Below are positions 55,328 through 64,000 of a stretch of 64,000 nt of DNA, piece after piece. The stretch's first letter is position 1; the number at the start of each line of letters is the position of its first letter. The DNA lies in contig NZ_CP127294.1 in the NCBI RefSeq assembly GCF_030285625.1, positions 6,046,001 to 6,110,000 of the forward strand, written 5' to 3'. The notes beneath the pieces are model-generated. The model was not told the DNA's origin. It searched no databases and worked only from the letters and a program-made list of their open reading frames with translations. The stretch is from Amycolatopsis sp. 2-15. Lineage in GTDB: Bacteria > Actinomycetota > Actinomycetes > Mycobacteriales > Pseudonocardiaceae. The translations under genes and the position numbers were made by a program.

Positions 55328-55391
55328 GGGTCGGTTCTCCCCCAGGGTGGTGTTCTGTGGTGATGTGTCTGTTTTGGACGGTTCGGGTGGT

Positions 55392-56033
55392 TCATGGTGC
55401 GGTGGCGCGCGCCGCGGCCGCGGTCAGGGTGGGCATGCCCGCGGATGCCTCCCGCAGCAGGTCCACGAACGTGGGCAGGAACTCCGCGTCCGGCCCGGAG
55501 GTCAGCCACGTGTGGAACGCGATGCGGGAAGCGCCTTGTACGATCCCCGCGAGCATCCTCGCGTGCAACGGATTTGCGGTGCTGCCCGCCCGTTCGGTGA
55601 CCGCTTCGGCCAGCACGCGCTCAACGGTGGCGTGCGCGCGCAGCATTTCCGCGAACAGCCCGGCGTTGTGCATCATCTCGCGCATGCGGCGCACGTCCTC
55701 ACGCCGGGGCGCGCCGTCGCGCGAGGCCTGGTCCACCGCCGCGTTGATCACGGCCTCCCACAGCGGTTCGTGGGCCGGCCGGGCCCGCAGCGCCTCCCGC
55801 ACGCGCTCCTGCTGCGCGACGATGAACGAGCAGACCGCCTCCTCCTTGCTGGAGAAGTAGTTGTTGAACGTGCGCGGCGACACGCCGACCTCGCTCGCGA
55901 TGTCCTCGACCCGCAGCTGGTCCAGGCCGCGCTCGAGCGCGAGTCGCAGCGCCGCGGCACCGAGTGCCTGCCGGGCCGCCAGCTTCTTGCGTTCGCGCAG
56001 CCCGAGCACAGGCGCCGCGGGTTCGGAGGTCAT
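55392..56033 (-). CDS. TetR-family transcriptional regulator
   Basis: 213 residues. N-terminal HTH: RKKLAARQALGAAALRLALE, then QLRVEDIASEVGVSPRTFNN and YFSSKEEAVCSFI. The C-terminal ligand domain is unassigned. It sits 64 bp upstream of the ABC pair on the same strand, so it probably represses the exporter. Start ATG at 56033 was chosen; an in-frame ATG upstream (56063) lies inside a long palindrome and is unlikely. Confidence 0.9.
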   Translation of the reverse strand: MTSEPAAPVLGLRERKKLAARQALGAAALRLALERGLDQLRVEDIASEVGVSPRTFNNYFSSKEEAVCSFIVAQQERVREALRARPAHEPLWEAVINAAVDQASRDGAPRREDVRRMREMMHNAGLFAEMLRAHATVERVLAEAVTERAGSTANPLHARMLAGIVQGASRIAFHTWLTSGPDAEFLPTFVDLLREASAGMPTLTAAAARATAP

Positions 56034-56046
56034 GCGGACCAGCGTA

Positions 56047-56092
56047 GCAAAAGTGCGGGGCACGCAATAATCTGCGTGCCCCGCACTTTTGC
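56047..56092. repeat. Perfect 20-bp inverted repeat between tetR and ku
   Basis: Arms GCAAAAGTGCGGGGCACGCA (56047-56066) and its exact complement (56073-56092) around ATAATC. The element lies in the tetR-ku divergent gap, 13 bp from the tetR start. It could be the TetR operator, but its length suggests an intergenic repeat element. Confidence 0.7.
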
Positions 56093-56269
56093 GTGATGCG
56101 GGTCCTTGGGGAGTCGCTACCCCGGGTGACCGGCTCCGACGGGTCGTCGCAGGTCAGGCTGGGCCGGTCGGGAGCCGCGCCGACCGGCGGGACTGTCGGG
56201 ATCGGACGATCCGGGCTACGGTTGTTACCGAGCGTGAGTGGAGCACCGGCGGACGGCGGAGGAGCGCGC

Positions 56270-57160
56270 ATGCGGTCGATGTGGAAGGGCTCGGTCTCGT
56301 TCGGGCTGGTCAGCATCCCGATCCAGCTGTACGCGGCCACGGAGAACAAGAACGTCTCGCTGCGCCAGGTGCACGAGTCCGACGGCGGCCGCATCCAGTA
56401 CAAGCGTTTCTGCACGGTCGACGGGCAGGAAGTGCCCTACGCCGAGATCGCCAAGGGCTACGAGCTGCCCGACGGCGAGATGGTCGTGATCACCGACGCC
56501 GACCTGGCCGACCTGCCGCTGGCCACGCAGCGCACGATCGACGTGCTGGAGTTCGTGCCGCTCGAGTCGATCGACCCGATCCAGTTCGACAAGACCTACT
56601 ACCTCGAGCCGCAGAAGAACGCCGTCAAGCCGTACGTGGTGCTGCGCGACGCGCTGCACAAGGCCAGCCACGTGGCGATCGCCAAGGTCGCCGTGCGCCA
56701 GCGCGAGAGCCTGGCGCTGCTGCGCGTGGTGTCCGATGTGCTCGTGATGACCACGATGCTCTGGCCCGACGAGGTGCGCACGCCCGATTTCCCGTTCCTG
56801 CGCGAGGATCCGCCCCAGGTGCGCCCGCAGGAGCTGACCATGGCCGGCTCGCTGATCGATTCGCTGTCGGAACCGGTGTTCGAGTCCGAAAAGTACACCG
56901 ACGGCTACCGCGAGGCGCTCGAATCCGTGATCGAGGCCAAGGTCTCGGGCAACGAGACGACGAAAACCGGTGCGGTGGGGGCGAAAGCCGACGTGGTCGA
57001 CCTCATGGCGGCGCTGGAGGCGAGCGTCTCCGAAGCCCGCAAGTCGCGCTCCGCGGCGCCGGCCAAGAGCACCTCGTCGCGCTCGCGCAAGGCGGCGCCG
57101 GACGAGGAGAAGCCGGCCAAGAAGGCCGCCCCGCGGACTCGTCGGCCGAAGAGCGCCTGA
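56270..57160 (+). CDS. ku: Ku protein (non-homologous end joining)
   Basis: 296 residues: the bacterial Ku core starts MRSMWKGSVSFGLVSIPIQL, with HESDGGRIQYKRFCTVDGQE, FVPLESIDPIQFDKTYYLEP and VIAKVAVRQRESL-like VAIAKVAVRQRESLALLRVV. It ends in a Lys/Arg/Ala/Pro-rich tail of about 45 residues that should bind DNA and recruit LigD. It forms a ring homodimer on DNA ends. Start ATG follows GGAGGAG. The LigD-like protein at 47356 lacks catalytic residues, so a functional ligase would be encoded elsewhere. Confidence 0.96.
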   Translation: MRSMWKGSVSFGLVSIPIQLYAATENKNVSLRQVHESDGGRIQYKRFCTVDGQEVPYAEIAKGYELPDGEMVVITDADLADLPLATQRTIDVLEFVPLESIDPIQFDKTYYLEPQKNAVKPYVVLRDALHKASHVAIAKVAVRQRESLALLRVVSDVLVMTTMLWPDEVRTPDFPFLREDPPQVRPQELTMAGSLIDSLSEPVFESEKYTDGYREALESVIEAKVSGNETTKTGAVGAKADVVDLMAALEASVSEARKSRSAAPAKSTSSRSRKAAPDEEKPAKKAAPRTRRPKSA

Positions 57161-57340
57161 ACGAGCTTTTCCCGCCGAGCCGCGGAAATCCCCGCCGGTC
57201 CGAGATCACCGGACCGGGTGCGGCGACACGCCGTCCGTATGTCAGACTCTGGCGCTCACCGGTGGTACCAAGAAGCTGTCCGGTCTGGTACGAGCCGGGT
57301 TCGAGAGCAAGAGAACACGAGAGCGGAAGGCGGCCTGAGC

Positions 57341-57553
57341 ATGGAGTGCGCGTTCTGCACCAGCGGGATCGACCACTGTCACGGCACCCTGGTGGTTCAC
57401 CCGGACGGCGGGTTCGCCGAGTGCACGGACGAGAGCTGCGCGGACCTCGATCGCGTCCGCCACGCCCTGATCATCGACTGCCACACCGTCGACGCGGAGT
57501 GCTCCTGCACGCTCGCCGTCGAGGTGGAGGCGGAGCTTCGGCAAGCTTCCTGA
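57341..57553 (+). CDS. Small cysteine-rich protein of unknown function
   Basis: 70 residues with eight Cys (3, 6, 13, 28, 33, 47, 54, 56) and several His, including CAFC and HCH, so probable zinc binding. Sequence start MECAFCTSGIDHCHGTLVVH. The ATG at 57341 begins the Cys-rich part; in-frame upstream codons read as low-complexity. It lies 180 bp after ku; function unknown. Confidence 0.6.
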   Translation: MECAFCTSGIDHCHGTLVVHPDGGFAECTDESCADLDRVRHALIIDCHTVDAECSCTLAVEVEAELRQAS

Positions 57554-57575
57554 GCCCTCCCGCGGCCCAGTGACC

Positions 57576-57619
57576 GTGAAGGCCTCGTTCCCCGGAACCC
57601 CGGGGAACGAGGCCTTCAC
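57576..57619. repeat. Perfect 20-bp inverted repeat GTGAAGGCC...GGCCTTCAC
   Basis: Arms GTGAAGGCCTCGTTCCCCGG (57576-57595) and its exact complement (57600-57619), loop AACC. It sits 23 bp after the Cys-rich gene's stop. I recall related GTGAAGGCCT palindromes as frequent between genes in Amycolatopsis; that would need a genome search. Confidence 0.75.
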
Positions 57620-57713
57620 GCTTTCCGCCGAGGGTTTCCCCTCCGCCCCCGATCCTTACCCAATCGTGTATGCAGCTGTGTACACCGGCTTGGCGATGTG
57701 CTAACACTAACGA

Positions 57714-57760
57714 GGTCCTTCGGCTCTCCCTCCCCCTCGGAGCCGGAGGACCCCTTATTT
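57714..57760 (+). terminator. Hairpin terminator facing ahcY
   Basis: A 13-bp stem with one G·T pair (57714-57726 with 57740-57752) followed by CCTTATTT. It would separate the Cys-rich gene from convergent ahcY, whose stop is 35 bp away, and could act from both sides. Confidence 0.65.
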
Positions 57761-57794
57761 CCGGCCTCCGGTCTCCGCCGGGGCGGCCCGGGGC

Positions 57795-59270
<1,476 letters not shown>

Positions 59271-59420
59271 TGAGGTTCTGCTCCCATTCGGTGTGGTTTC
59301 TGTTTCAGGGCACGGGGAATCGCGGCACCACCGCATTCGGCAGCACCGGGCTCACCCGGCAGGGTTCAGGAGGCGCGGGGGCCGTCCACCGGCTTTTCCT
59401 TCGGTGGCAACACCTGTGCC

Positions 59421-59450
59421 GGCGACGTCCGGGTCGGCGACGTCCGGGTC
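59421..59450. repeat. Exact 15-bp tandem duplication in the ahcY leader
   Basis: GGCGACGTCCGGGTC twice in a row (59421-59435, 59436-59450), between the riboswitch terminator and the ahcY start. No function is apparent. Confidence 0.8.
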
Positions 59451-59468
59451 GACAACAGCTGGGACGAC

Positions 59469-59498
59469 AAAAAAGGCACCTCCTTCGCAGGAGGCGCC
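59469..59498 (-). terminator. Intrinsic terminator in the ahcY leader
   Basis: On the minus strand GGCGCCTCC-TGCGAA-GGAGGTGCC forms a 9-bp stem with one G·U pair, directly followed by six T residues. Its 5' arm is also the 3' strand of the riboswitch pseudoknot, so the two folds exclude each other. Confidence 0.85.
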
Positions 59499-59570
59499 CT
59501 TGTCCGGAACTCGCGGGCCGAGCGTGGCGGAAACCTCGCGGCTTCCGTCGCAGCGCCTCTCGGCCCGGAG
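59490..59570 (-). promoter_or_regulatory. S-adenosylhomocysteine (SAH) riboswitch-like leader of ahcY
   Basis: The minus-strand transcript shows the SAH-riboswitch arrangement. P1: GGGCCGAG (59566-59559) pairs with CTCGGCCC (59522-59515). The core GCGCTGCGAC follows, then a P2 hairpin GGAAGCC-GCGA-GGTTTCC, then CCACGCTCGG, as in known SAH aptamers. The pseudoknot GAGGCGC (59559-59553) pairs with GCGCCTC (59497-59491). The 3' pseudoknot strand is the left arm of a terminator. SAH binding should therefore prevent termination and switch ahcY on. No computed covariance check could be made. A TTGACA lies at 59638-59633 as a possible -35. Confidence 0.8.
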
Positions 59571-59634
59571 TGCGCCCTGACGGCGCACGGTTCGTTCTAC
59601 CGGTTTCCACCATGGCAAGGCCGGCCGGAGGCTG

Positions 59635-60408
59635 TCAAGCGCGCGGACCGGGCAGGTCGAGCTCGGTGTGGCGGGTGGCCAGGGTCTCGGCCAGCACGGC
59701 GAGCTTCACGTTGAGATCCTGTGACGTGCGGCGCAGGATGTCGAACGCCTCGTCGGCCGAGATGCCGCGCCGCTGCATCAGGATGCCCTTCGCCTGGCCG
59801 ATCACGTCGCGCGAGTCGATGGCCTTGCGCAGGTGGGCCCGCTGGAGGTCCGCGGCCGTCACGGCATTGGTCGTCGCCAGCGCCAGCGATCCGTGGGTGG
59901 CCAGCAGCAGCGCGAGGTCGCGATCGGCGGGCGTGAGCGCGCCGGTCTCGCGCGCGTAGACGTTGAGCGCACCGGACAGCTGCGGCTCGCGGGCGTCGGG
60001 CAGCAACGCGATGGCGAGCATCGAGCCCATGCCGCGTTCGGCCGCGGCCGGCCCGAACTTCGGCCACTTGGGTTCGTGGGCGAGGTCCTGGCTCTCCGCG
60101 TGCGCAGGGCCGTCCGGGCGGGCCGCGTCGAGGCAGGGGCCCTCACCCGTGCGGTACTGCACCTGGTCGAGCTCGGCGGCGACCGCGTCGGTCTCGATGG
60201 GGGTGTAGAACAGCCCGTCGGGCGAGCGCAGCGTGATGCTGACGACGCTCGCCACCGGGATCACCCGGACCGCCGCCGTCACCAGCTGCTGCAGCACGCC
60301 CCCGACGGTCGTGACCTCCAGCAGCGACCGCGTGAGGTCCCGGAACCCGCCGCCCAGCCCGCCGAACCGGTCGTCGGAACCGGTCGCGGGGACGCTGTTT
60401 TCGGACAT
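59635..60408 (-). CDS. GAF-ANTAR domain regulator
   Basis: 257 residues. An N-terminal GAF-like domain (about 30-175) with LYTPIETD-type FYTPIETDAVAAELDQVQYR and TGEGPCLDAARPDGP, GSMLAIALLPDAREPQLSGA, and a C-terminal ANTAR domain (about 195-245: LRKAIDSRDVIGQAKGILMQ, then RRGISADEAFDILRRTSQDL). ANTAR proteins bind RNA hairpins and prevent transcription termination. The gene stops 65 bp before the ahcY riboswitch-terminator on the same strand. Confidence 0.93.
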   Translation of the reverse strand: MSENSVPATGSDDRFGGLGGGFRDLTRSLLEVTTVGGVLQQLVTAAVRVIPVASVVSITLRSPDGLFYTPIETDAVAAELDQVQYRTGEGPCLDAARPDGPAHAESQDLAHEPKWPKFGPAAAERGMGSMLAIALLPDAREPQLSGALNVYARETGALTPADRDLALLLATHGSLALATTNAVTAADLQRAHLRKAIDSRDVIGQAKGILMQRRGISADEAFDILRRTSQDLNVKLAVLAETLATRHTELDLPGPRA

Positions 60409-60484
60409 GCCTCACCTCACTCGTGTGCCGGGAGTGCCGATTACCCCGCCGACCGGCGCCGCCAAACGCGCACCTGCCGTCCGA

Positions 60485-61546
60485 TCACGCGGGCGGGTGA
60501 GGGAACTCCGCGCGCACGCCGAGCAGGCGGACCGGCCGGCCGAGCGTGAACATCCCGAGCACCTCGCGCGCGGCGCGCCCGATTGCCGCGGCGTCCGACG
60601 TCGGTTCCGGCAGCGTGATGCTGTGGGTGTGAGTGTGGAACGGCGCGAAGCGCACCTTCACCGCGACGCGCGCCGCCGGGTGGCCTTCGGCCACGACGTC
60701 GCGGGCGACCCGCACGGCGAGGGCGTCGATTTCTTCCGCGATGCGCGCGGGATCGGTGAGATCCTGCTGGAACGTGGTCTCGCGGCTGCGGGAGCGCGCG
60801 ACGTACGGGGTGGCGGTGACCTCGGCGTCGCCGATCCCGCCCGCCAGCACCCGGTACCACGGGCCGAGGCGCGGGCCGAAGCGCGCGGCGAGGTCGTCCG
60901 CGTCGGCGCCCGCCAGCTGCAGCACGGTGGTGAACCCCGCTGCGGCGAGCTTCTTGGCCGTCTTGCGCCCGATGCCCCACAGCGCGTCGGTGGGCAGCTC
61001 GGCCATCACGGCCCACCAGTTCTCCCGCGTGAGGCGGAAGATCCCGGCGGGTTTCGCGAACCCGGTGGCGAGCTTGGCGCGCAGCTTGTTGTCGCCGATG
61101 CCGACCGAGCACGAAAGCCCGGTCTCGTCCTCGACCGCGCGGCGGACCTCGGCCGCGAACGCCTCGGGGTCGTCGGTGCCCCCGTTCTCGGCAGTGATGT
61201 TCTCGGTGTCGAGGCCGAGGAACGCTTCGTCCCACCCGAGCACCTCGACCACCACCGGCAGCTCGCGCAGCCGCGCCATGACGCGGTCGGACACCTCCTG
61301 GTACGCGGGCGCGTCGGTGGCCAGGAACACCGCGTCGGGGCAGCGTTTGGCGGCCAGCCGCAGCGGCATGCCGGACTGCACGCCGAACTCGCGCGCCTCG
61401 TAGGACGCGGTGGCCACCACGGCGCGCTCGGCGGGGTCGCCGTTGCCGCCCACGACCACCGGCCGGCCGCGCAGCTCGGGCCGTCGCGCGATCTCGACCG
61501 CGGCGATGAACTGGTCGAGATCGACGTGCAGGACCCAGGCGGACAC
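60485..61546 (-). CDS. dinB: Y-family DNA polymerase IV (DinB-like)
   Basis: 353 residues: AWVLHVDLDQFIAAVEIARR at the start with the first catalytic Asp, VVVEVLGWDEAFLGLD with the Asp-Glu pair, the thumb helix-hairpin-helix TDALWGIGRKTAKKLAAAGF, and a little-finger domain up to the C-terminus. It lacks the canonical FFASVE and has GWDEAF rather than SIDEAY, features of an actinobacterial DinB subgroup. It performs error-prone translesion synthesis. GTG at 61546 is the best start. Confidence 0.93.
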   Translation of the reverse strand: MSAWVLHVDLDQFIAAVEIARRPELRGRPVVVGGNGDPAERAVVATASYEAREFGVQSGMPLRLAAKRCPDAVFLATDAPAYQEVSDRVMARLRELPVVVEVLGWDEAFLGLDTENITAENGGTDDPEAFAAEVRRAVEDETGLSCSVGIGDNKLRAKLATGFAKPAGIFRLTRENWWAVMAELPTDALWGIGRKTAKKLAAAGFTTVLQLAGADADDLAARFGPRLGPWYRVLAGGIGDAEVTATPYVARSRSRETTFQQDLTDPARIAEEIDALAVRVARDVVAEGHPAARVAVKVRFAPFHTHTHSITLPEPTSDAAAIGRAAREVLGMFTLGRPVRLLGVRAEFPHPPA

Positions 61547-61610
61547 CGCACCAGTGTGCGGTGCGGACCCGGGCGAGCGCACGCCCGCCGCGCAGCTCGT
61601 CGCCCTAGCG

Positions 61611-61880
61611 TCAGGAGCGGCCGTGCCCGCGCACGATGTGCAGCGCCACCCCGCCGCCGGCGGCGAGCAGTGCGCACAGCGTGAAGGCGGGGCTCGTGGT
61701 GACGAGCCCGGTCACGAGGAACGCGACGGCCGAGACGTCGAAGAGCACCGCGAAGAGGGTGAGCAGGCGGCGGTTCGAAGCCGGCTTGCCCCGCGAGAGC
61801 GCCGCCGCCAGTTCCGGATCGCTCAACTCGAACCAGCGTTCGATCTTGTCCAGCTCGCTGCGTTCGTGGTGACTGAGCAT
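61611..61880 (-). CDS. DUF3040 membrane protein
   Basis: 89 residues: MLSHHERSELDKIERWFELS, the typical DUF3040 opening, then two adjacent membrane helices (LLTLFAVLFDVSAVAFLVTG; AFTLCALLAAGGGVALHI). Function unknown. The ATG at 61880 has GGAGAC upstream. Confidence 0.85.
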   Translation of the reverse strand: MLSHHERSELDKIERWFELSDPELAAALSRGKPASNRRLLTLFAVLFDVSAVAFLVTGLVTTSPAFTLCALLAAGGGVALHIVRGHGRS

Positions 61881-62143
61881 GGAGGTCTCCTTCGGCGGCG
61901 CGCCTGCCGTCACGTCCGCCAGATACCCCCGGCCACCGTGATCGAATCGCCGATCCGGGCGCTCTCCGGCGGATTAACCCGGCCGCACCCATCCGTATAA
62001 CGATCTATACGTCGAATCCTGGACCACCGTGTCGGTTTCCGCGTCCACTGTGGACGCTTGATCCGCCGGACGGGTGACTCCGGTGCTCACGCAGCGCAGC
62101 GCTTCTCGGTTCCCGTTGCCGCGCAACGGAACCGGCACCGAGG

Positions 62144-62800
62144 TCACGGCGCACAGGCCGGCTCGGGGCCGACACAGCCTTCACGGGACGATTTGTCGAT
62201 CCCGACCTCGCAGTGGCTGGACGGGTCGACGTGGTTGCCCTCGACGTGGGCGCCGGTGGAGCCGATCGCGAGCCCGATCGCGTGGTCCGGACCGGCGGCG
62301 AAGGTGTTGCCGGTGATGGTGACGCCCTGGACGTCCTCGAACATCAGCGTCTGCGACGCCTCGAGGGTCTCGCAGTAGTTGTCCTGATCACGAAGTCGGT
62401 CGTGTGGCCCTTCCCGTCGCCCTCACCGTCGTTCGGGCCCTCGGCCATCAGGCACATGTTGTCGACCTTCTCGCAGCGGTTGTCCGATGCCGTCGCCGTC
62501 GCCGCCGTGGGGGTCGGTGATGGTGGTGTTCTGCAGGGTCACGTGGTTCCCGTCGAGCTCGACGCCGGGCGCGGACGGCTTGGTGAGGGTGAAGCCGTCC
62601 ACCACCACCCAGTCGGTTTCGACGTCGATGCCGGAGACCTGCCGTCCGGCGCCGGAGTGCACCCTGGGGTGCTCCGGCGTGCCGCCCTCGGTGATCTTCA
62701 GCCGGCCCGCGGCGGGCAACGCGGCGGCCGAGGCGGGTGCGCACACACCCGCCAGGACGACGGCGAGCGCGGCCAGCCGGACGAGTGTCGTGCCCTTCAT
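62144..62800 (-). pseudogene. Secreted parallel beta-helix protein, frameshifted
   Basis: From an ATG at 62800 the frame opens with a signal peptide (MKGTTLVRLAALAVVLAGVC, cleavage near ASAA) and beta-helix rungs (DWVVVDGFTLTKPSAPGVEL, then DGNHVTLQNTTITDPHGG). It shifts near 62480 into a frame with DNRCEKVDNMCLMAEGPND and near 62390 into VQGVTITGNTFAAGPDHAIG, ending GNHVDPSSHCEVGIDKSS. The pieces belong together as one pectate-lyase-like fold; the gene appears broken by two single-base shifts, unless these are sequence errors. Confidence 0.75.
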
Positions 62801-62961
62801 CGGGTTGCCTCCGGTTCGTGAGAGTGTTCGTTCGGGACCGGACCGTAGGCGGGCGGCGGGGGAGTGGTCCCGATCCGGGCCGCTTCCTGCCACCGGACGT
62901 GATGCAGTATCGTTACTGGGAGTTACCTCACAGAGGTCCGACCACGCCGAGGGGAGCGTCG

Positions 62962-64000
62962 GTGCAGGGTGGCCAGCTGATCGCGCAGCGCTATCGACTG
63001 CTCGAGCGGATCGGCACCGGGGGCATGGGCGTGGTCTGGCGTGCGCACGACGAGCAGCTCGACCGCGAGGTGGCGCTCAAGCAGGCCCGGCTCTCCGATG
63101 CGGTCAGCGGCCGCACCCTGCGTCGCGAAGCCCGGCTCGCCGCCGGCGTGCAGCACCCGAACGTGGTGACCTTCTTCGACGTCGTCGCTGAGGGCGACGA
63201 GCTGTGGCTCGTGATGGAGTACGTGCGCTCGCGCAGCCTGGCCGAGGTCCTCGCCGCCGAGGGCAGCCTGCCCGTGCGCACGGTCGCCGAGATCGGCGTG
63301 CAGGTCGCGGGCGCGCTCGCCGCGGTGCACGAGGGCGGCGTGGCCCACCGCGACGTGAAGCCCGGCAACGTCCTGATCACCGACGACGGCCGCGCCAAGC
63401 TCACCGACTTCGGCATCTCGCGCTCGGTCCGCACGGACGAGACGGTCACCGACTCCCCGCACATCGGCGGCACCCCCGGTTACCTGGCACCGGAGGTCGC
63501 GCAGGGGCACCCGCCCACCGCTGCGTCCGACGTTTTCTCCTTGGGCGCCACTCTGTTCTCCGCCGTCGAGGGCACTCCGCCCTTCGGCGGCGGCAACGAG
63601 TACGCGACGATCCGGCGCGCGGCCGAGGGCGCGGTCCCGCCGGCGCGCAAGGCCGGTGATCTCGAGCCCGTGCTCGCCGCGCTGCTGCGGACGGCTCCCG
63701 AAGACCGGCCCACCGCGGCCGCCGCGCACGACCTGCTGGCCGGCAGCGTGGGCGGGCTGCCTCCCGCGCCGCCGCTGCGCCGCCGTCCCGACGGTCGCCG
63801 GCGGCGATTCGTGATTGCGGGCGCGGTCGCCGCCGTCGTGGTGCTCGCCGGGGTGGCCCTGATCCTGCTGCCGGACAGCGGCAAGCCGCGGACCCCGGCC
63901 GCGGCTTCGAAGGTGCCCGCTGCTCCGGCGAAGCTCGGCATCGGCCAGGACCCGCGCTCGGCCGATCCGTGCGGGCTCGTCGACTCGGTGCCGCTGCGCC
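62962..64000 (+). CDS. Ser/Thr protein kinase, partial (runs off the right edge)
   Basis: The first 346 codons of a Hanks-type kinase. Glycine loop GTGGMGVVWRAHDEQLDREV, ALKQ with the invariant Lys, HRDVKPGNVLITDDG with the catalytic Asp, TDFGIS, and a GTPGYLAPE activation-segment end. At about residues 283-303 there is one membrane helix (FVIAGAVAAVVVLAGVALIL), after which an extracytoplasmic sensor begins (LGIGQDPRSADPCGLVDSV). GTG start at 62962 with GAGGGGAG upstream. The sensor type lies beyond the window. Confidence 0.93.
   Translation, partial: MQGGQLIAQRYRLLERIGTGGMGVVWRAHDEQLDREVALKQARLSDAVSGRTLRREARLAAGVQHPNVVTFFDVVAEGDELWLVMEYVRSRSLAEVLAAEGSLPVRTVAEIGVQVAGALAAVHEGGVAHRDVKPGNVLITDDGRAKLTDFGISRSVRTDETVTDSPHIGGTPGYLAPEVAQGHPPTAASDVFSLGATLFSAVEGTPPFGGGNEYATIRRAAEGAVPPARKAGDLEPVLAALLRTAPEDRPTAAAAHDLLAGSVGGLPPAPPLRRRPDGRRRRFVIAGAVAAVVVLAGVALILLPDSGKPRTPAAASKVPAAPAKLGIGQDPRSADPCGLVDSVPLR

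Overview
The window comes from a high-GC actinomycete, almost certainly Pseudonocardiaceae and most like Amycolatopsis. The signs are very high GC, many GTG starts, an SsgB sporulation gene, phosphatidylinositol-mannoside genes, and a core gene order matching the Mycobacterium tuberculosis block thrS-HIT-pgsA-patA-pimA-pdxS/pdxT-yebC-ruvCAB-yajC-secDF-apt-rel-ppiA-glyoxalase. Extra genes interrupt that block at several points.

Region by region: 1-2.4 kb is debris. It holds a partial luciferase-like monooxygenase, a broken P450 and a frameshifted tyrosine integrase that ends beside a tRNA cluster (Val-GAC, Cys-GCA, Gly-GCC), as expected for a decayed element that used a tRNA as its attachment site. 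2.8-6.3 kb holds ssgB, tRNA-Val(CAC) and an exopolysaccharide sugar-phosphate transferase. 6.4-13.0 kb is thrS, HIT, a MarR regulator and the PIM operon pgsA-patA-pimA. 13.0-19.95 kb is accessory: XdhC, EF-G2, a Tat-exported berberine-bridge-like oxidase, a winged-helix regulator, and azlCD with a divergent cupin regulator and paired operators. 20-33.3 kb is the core block: vitamin B6 synthesis, Holliday junction processing, Sec accessory proteins, purine salvage and the stringent response. In it pdxS is inverted relative to pdxT.

33.3-41.2 kb contains a hydrolase, an enoyl-CoA hydratase, a class IV aminotransferase pseudogene, a membrane cyclophilin, a metallo-beta-lactamase-fold hydrolase, a YibE/F membrane protein with a repeat-built tail, and a GlxA-type regulator divergent from a DJ-1 protein. 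42.0-42.7 kb is a non-coding repeat field leading into a large SARP-type regulator carrying a one-base frameshift. 45.8-51.4 kb has a secreted protein with a LAS-peptidase-like metal-site signature, a STAS protein, a LigD-like protein whose catalytic residues are missing, an SRPBCC protein under a palindrome, and a ThDP-dependent pyruvate oxidase.

51.5-57.2 kb is a heterodimeric ABC exporter with its TetR regulator, then Ku. 57.8-60.4 kb is ahcY, preceded by what reads as an S-adenosylhomocysteine riboswitch whose pseudoknot strand is also the 5' arm of an intrinsic terminator, then a GAF-ANTAR regulator. 60.5-64 kb has a Y-family polymerase, a DUF3040 protein, a broken beta-helix protein and a Ser/Thr kinase that runs off the right edge.

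The strongest candidates for something new are the ahcY riboswitch/terminator, the apparently dead ligase-phosphoesterase protein, the small secreted LAS-like protein, the twin operators around azlC, and the frameshifted SARP gene with its adjoining repeats.
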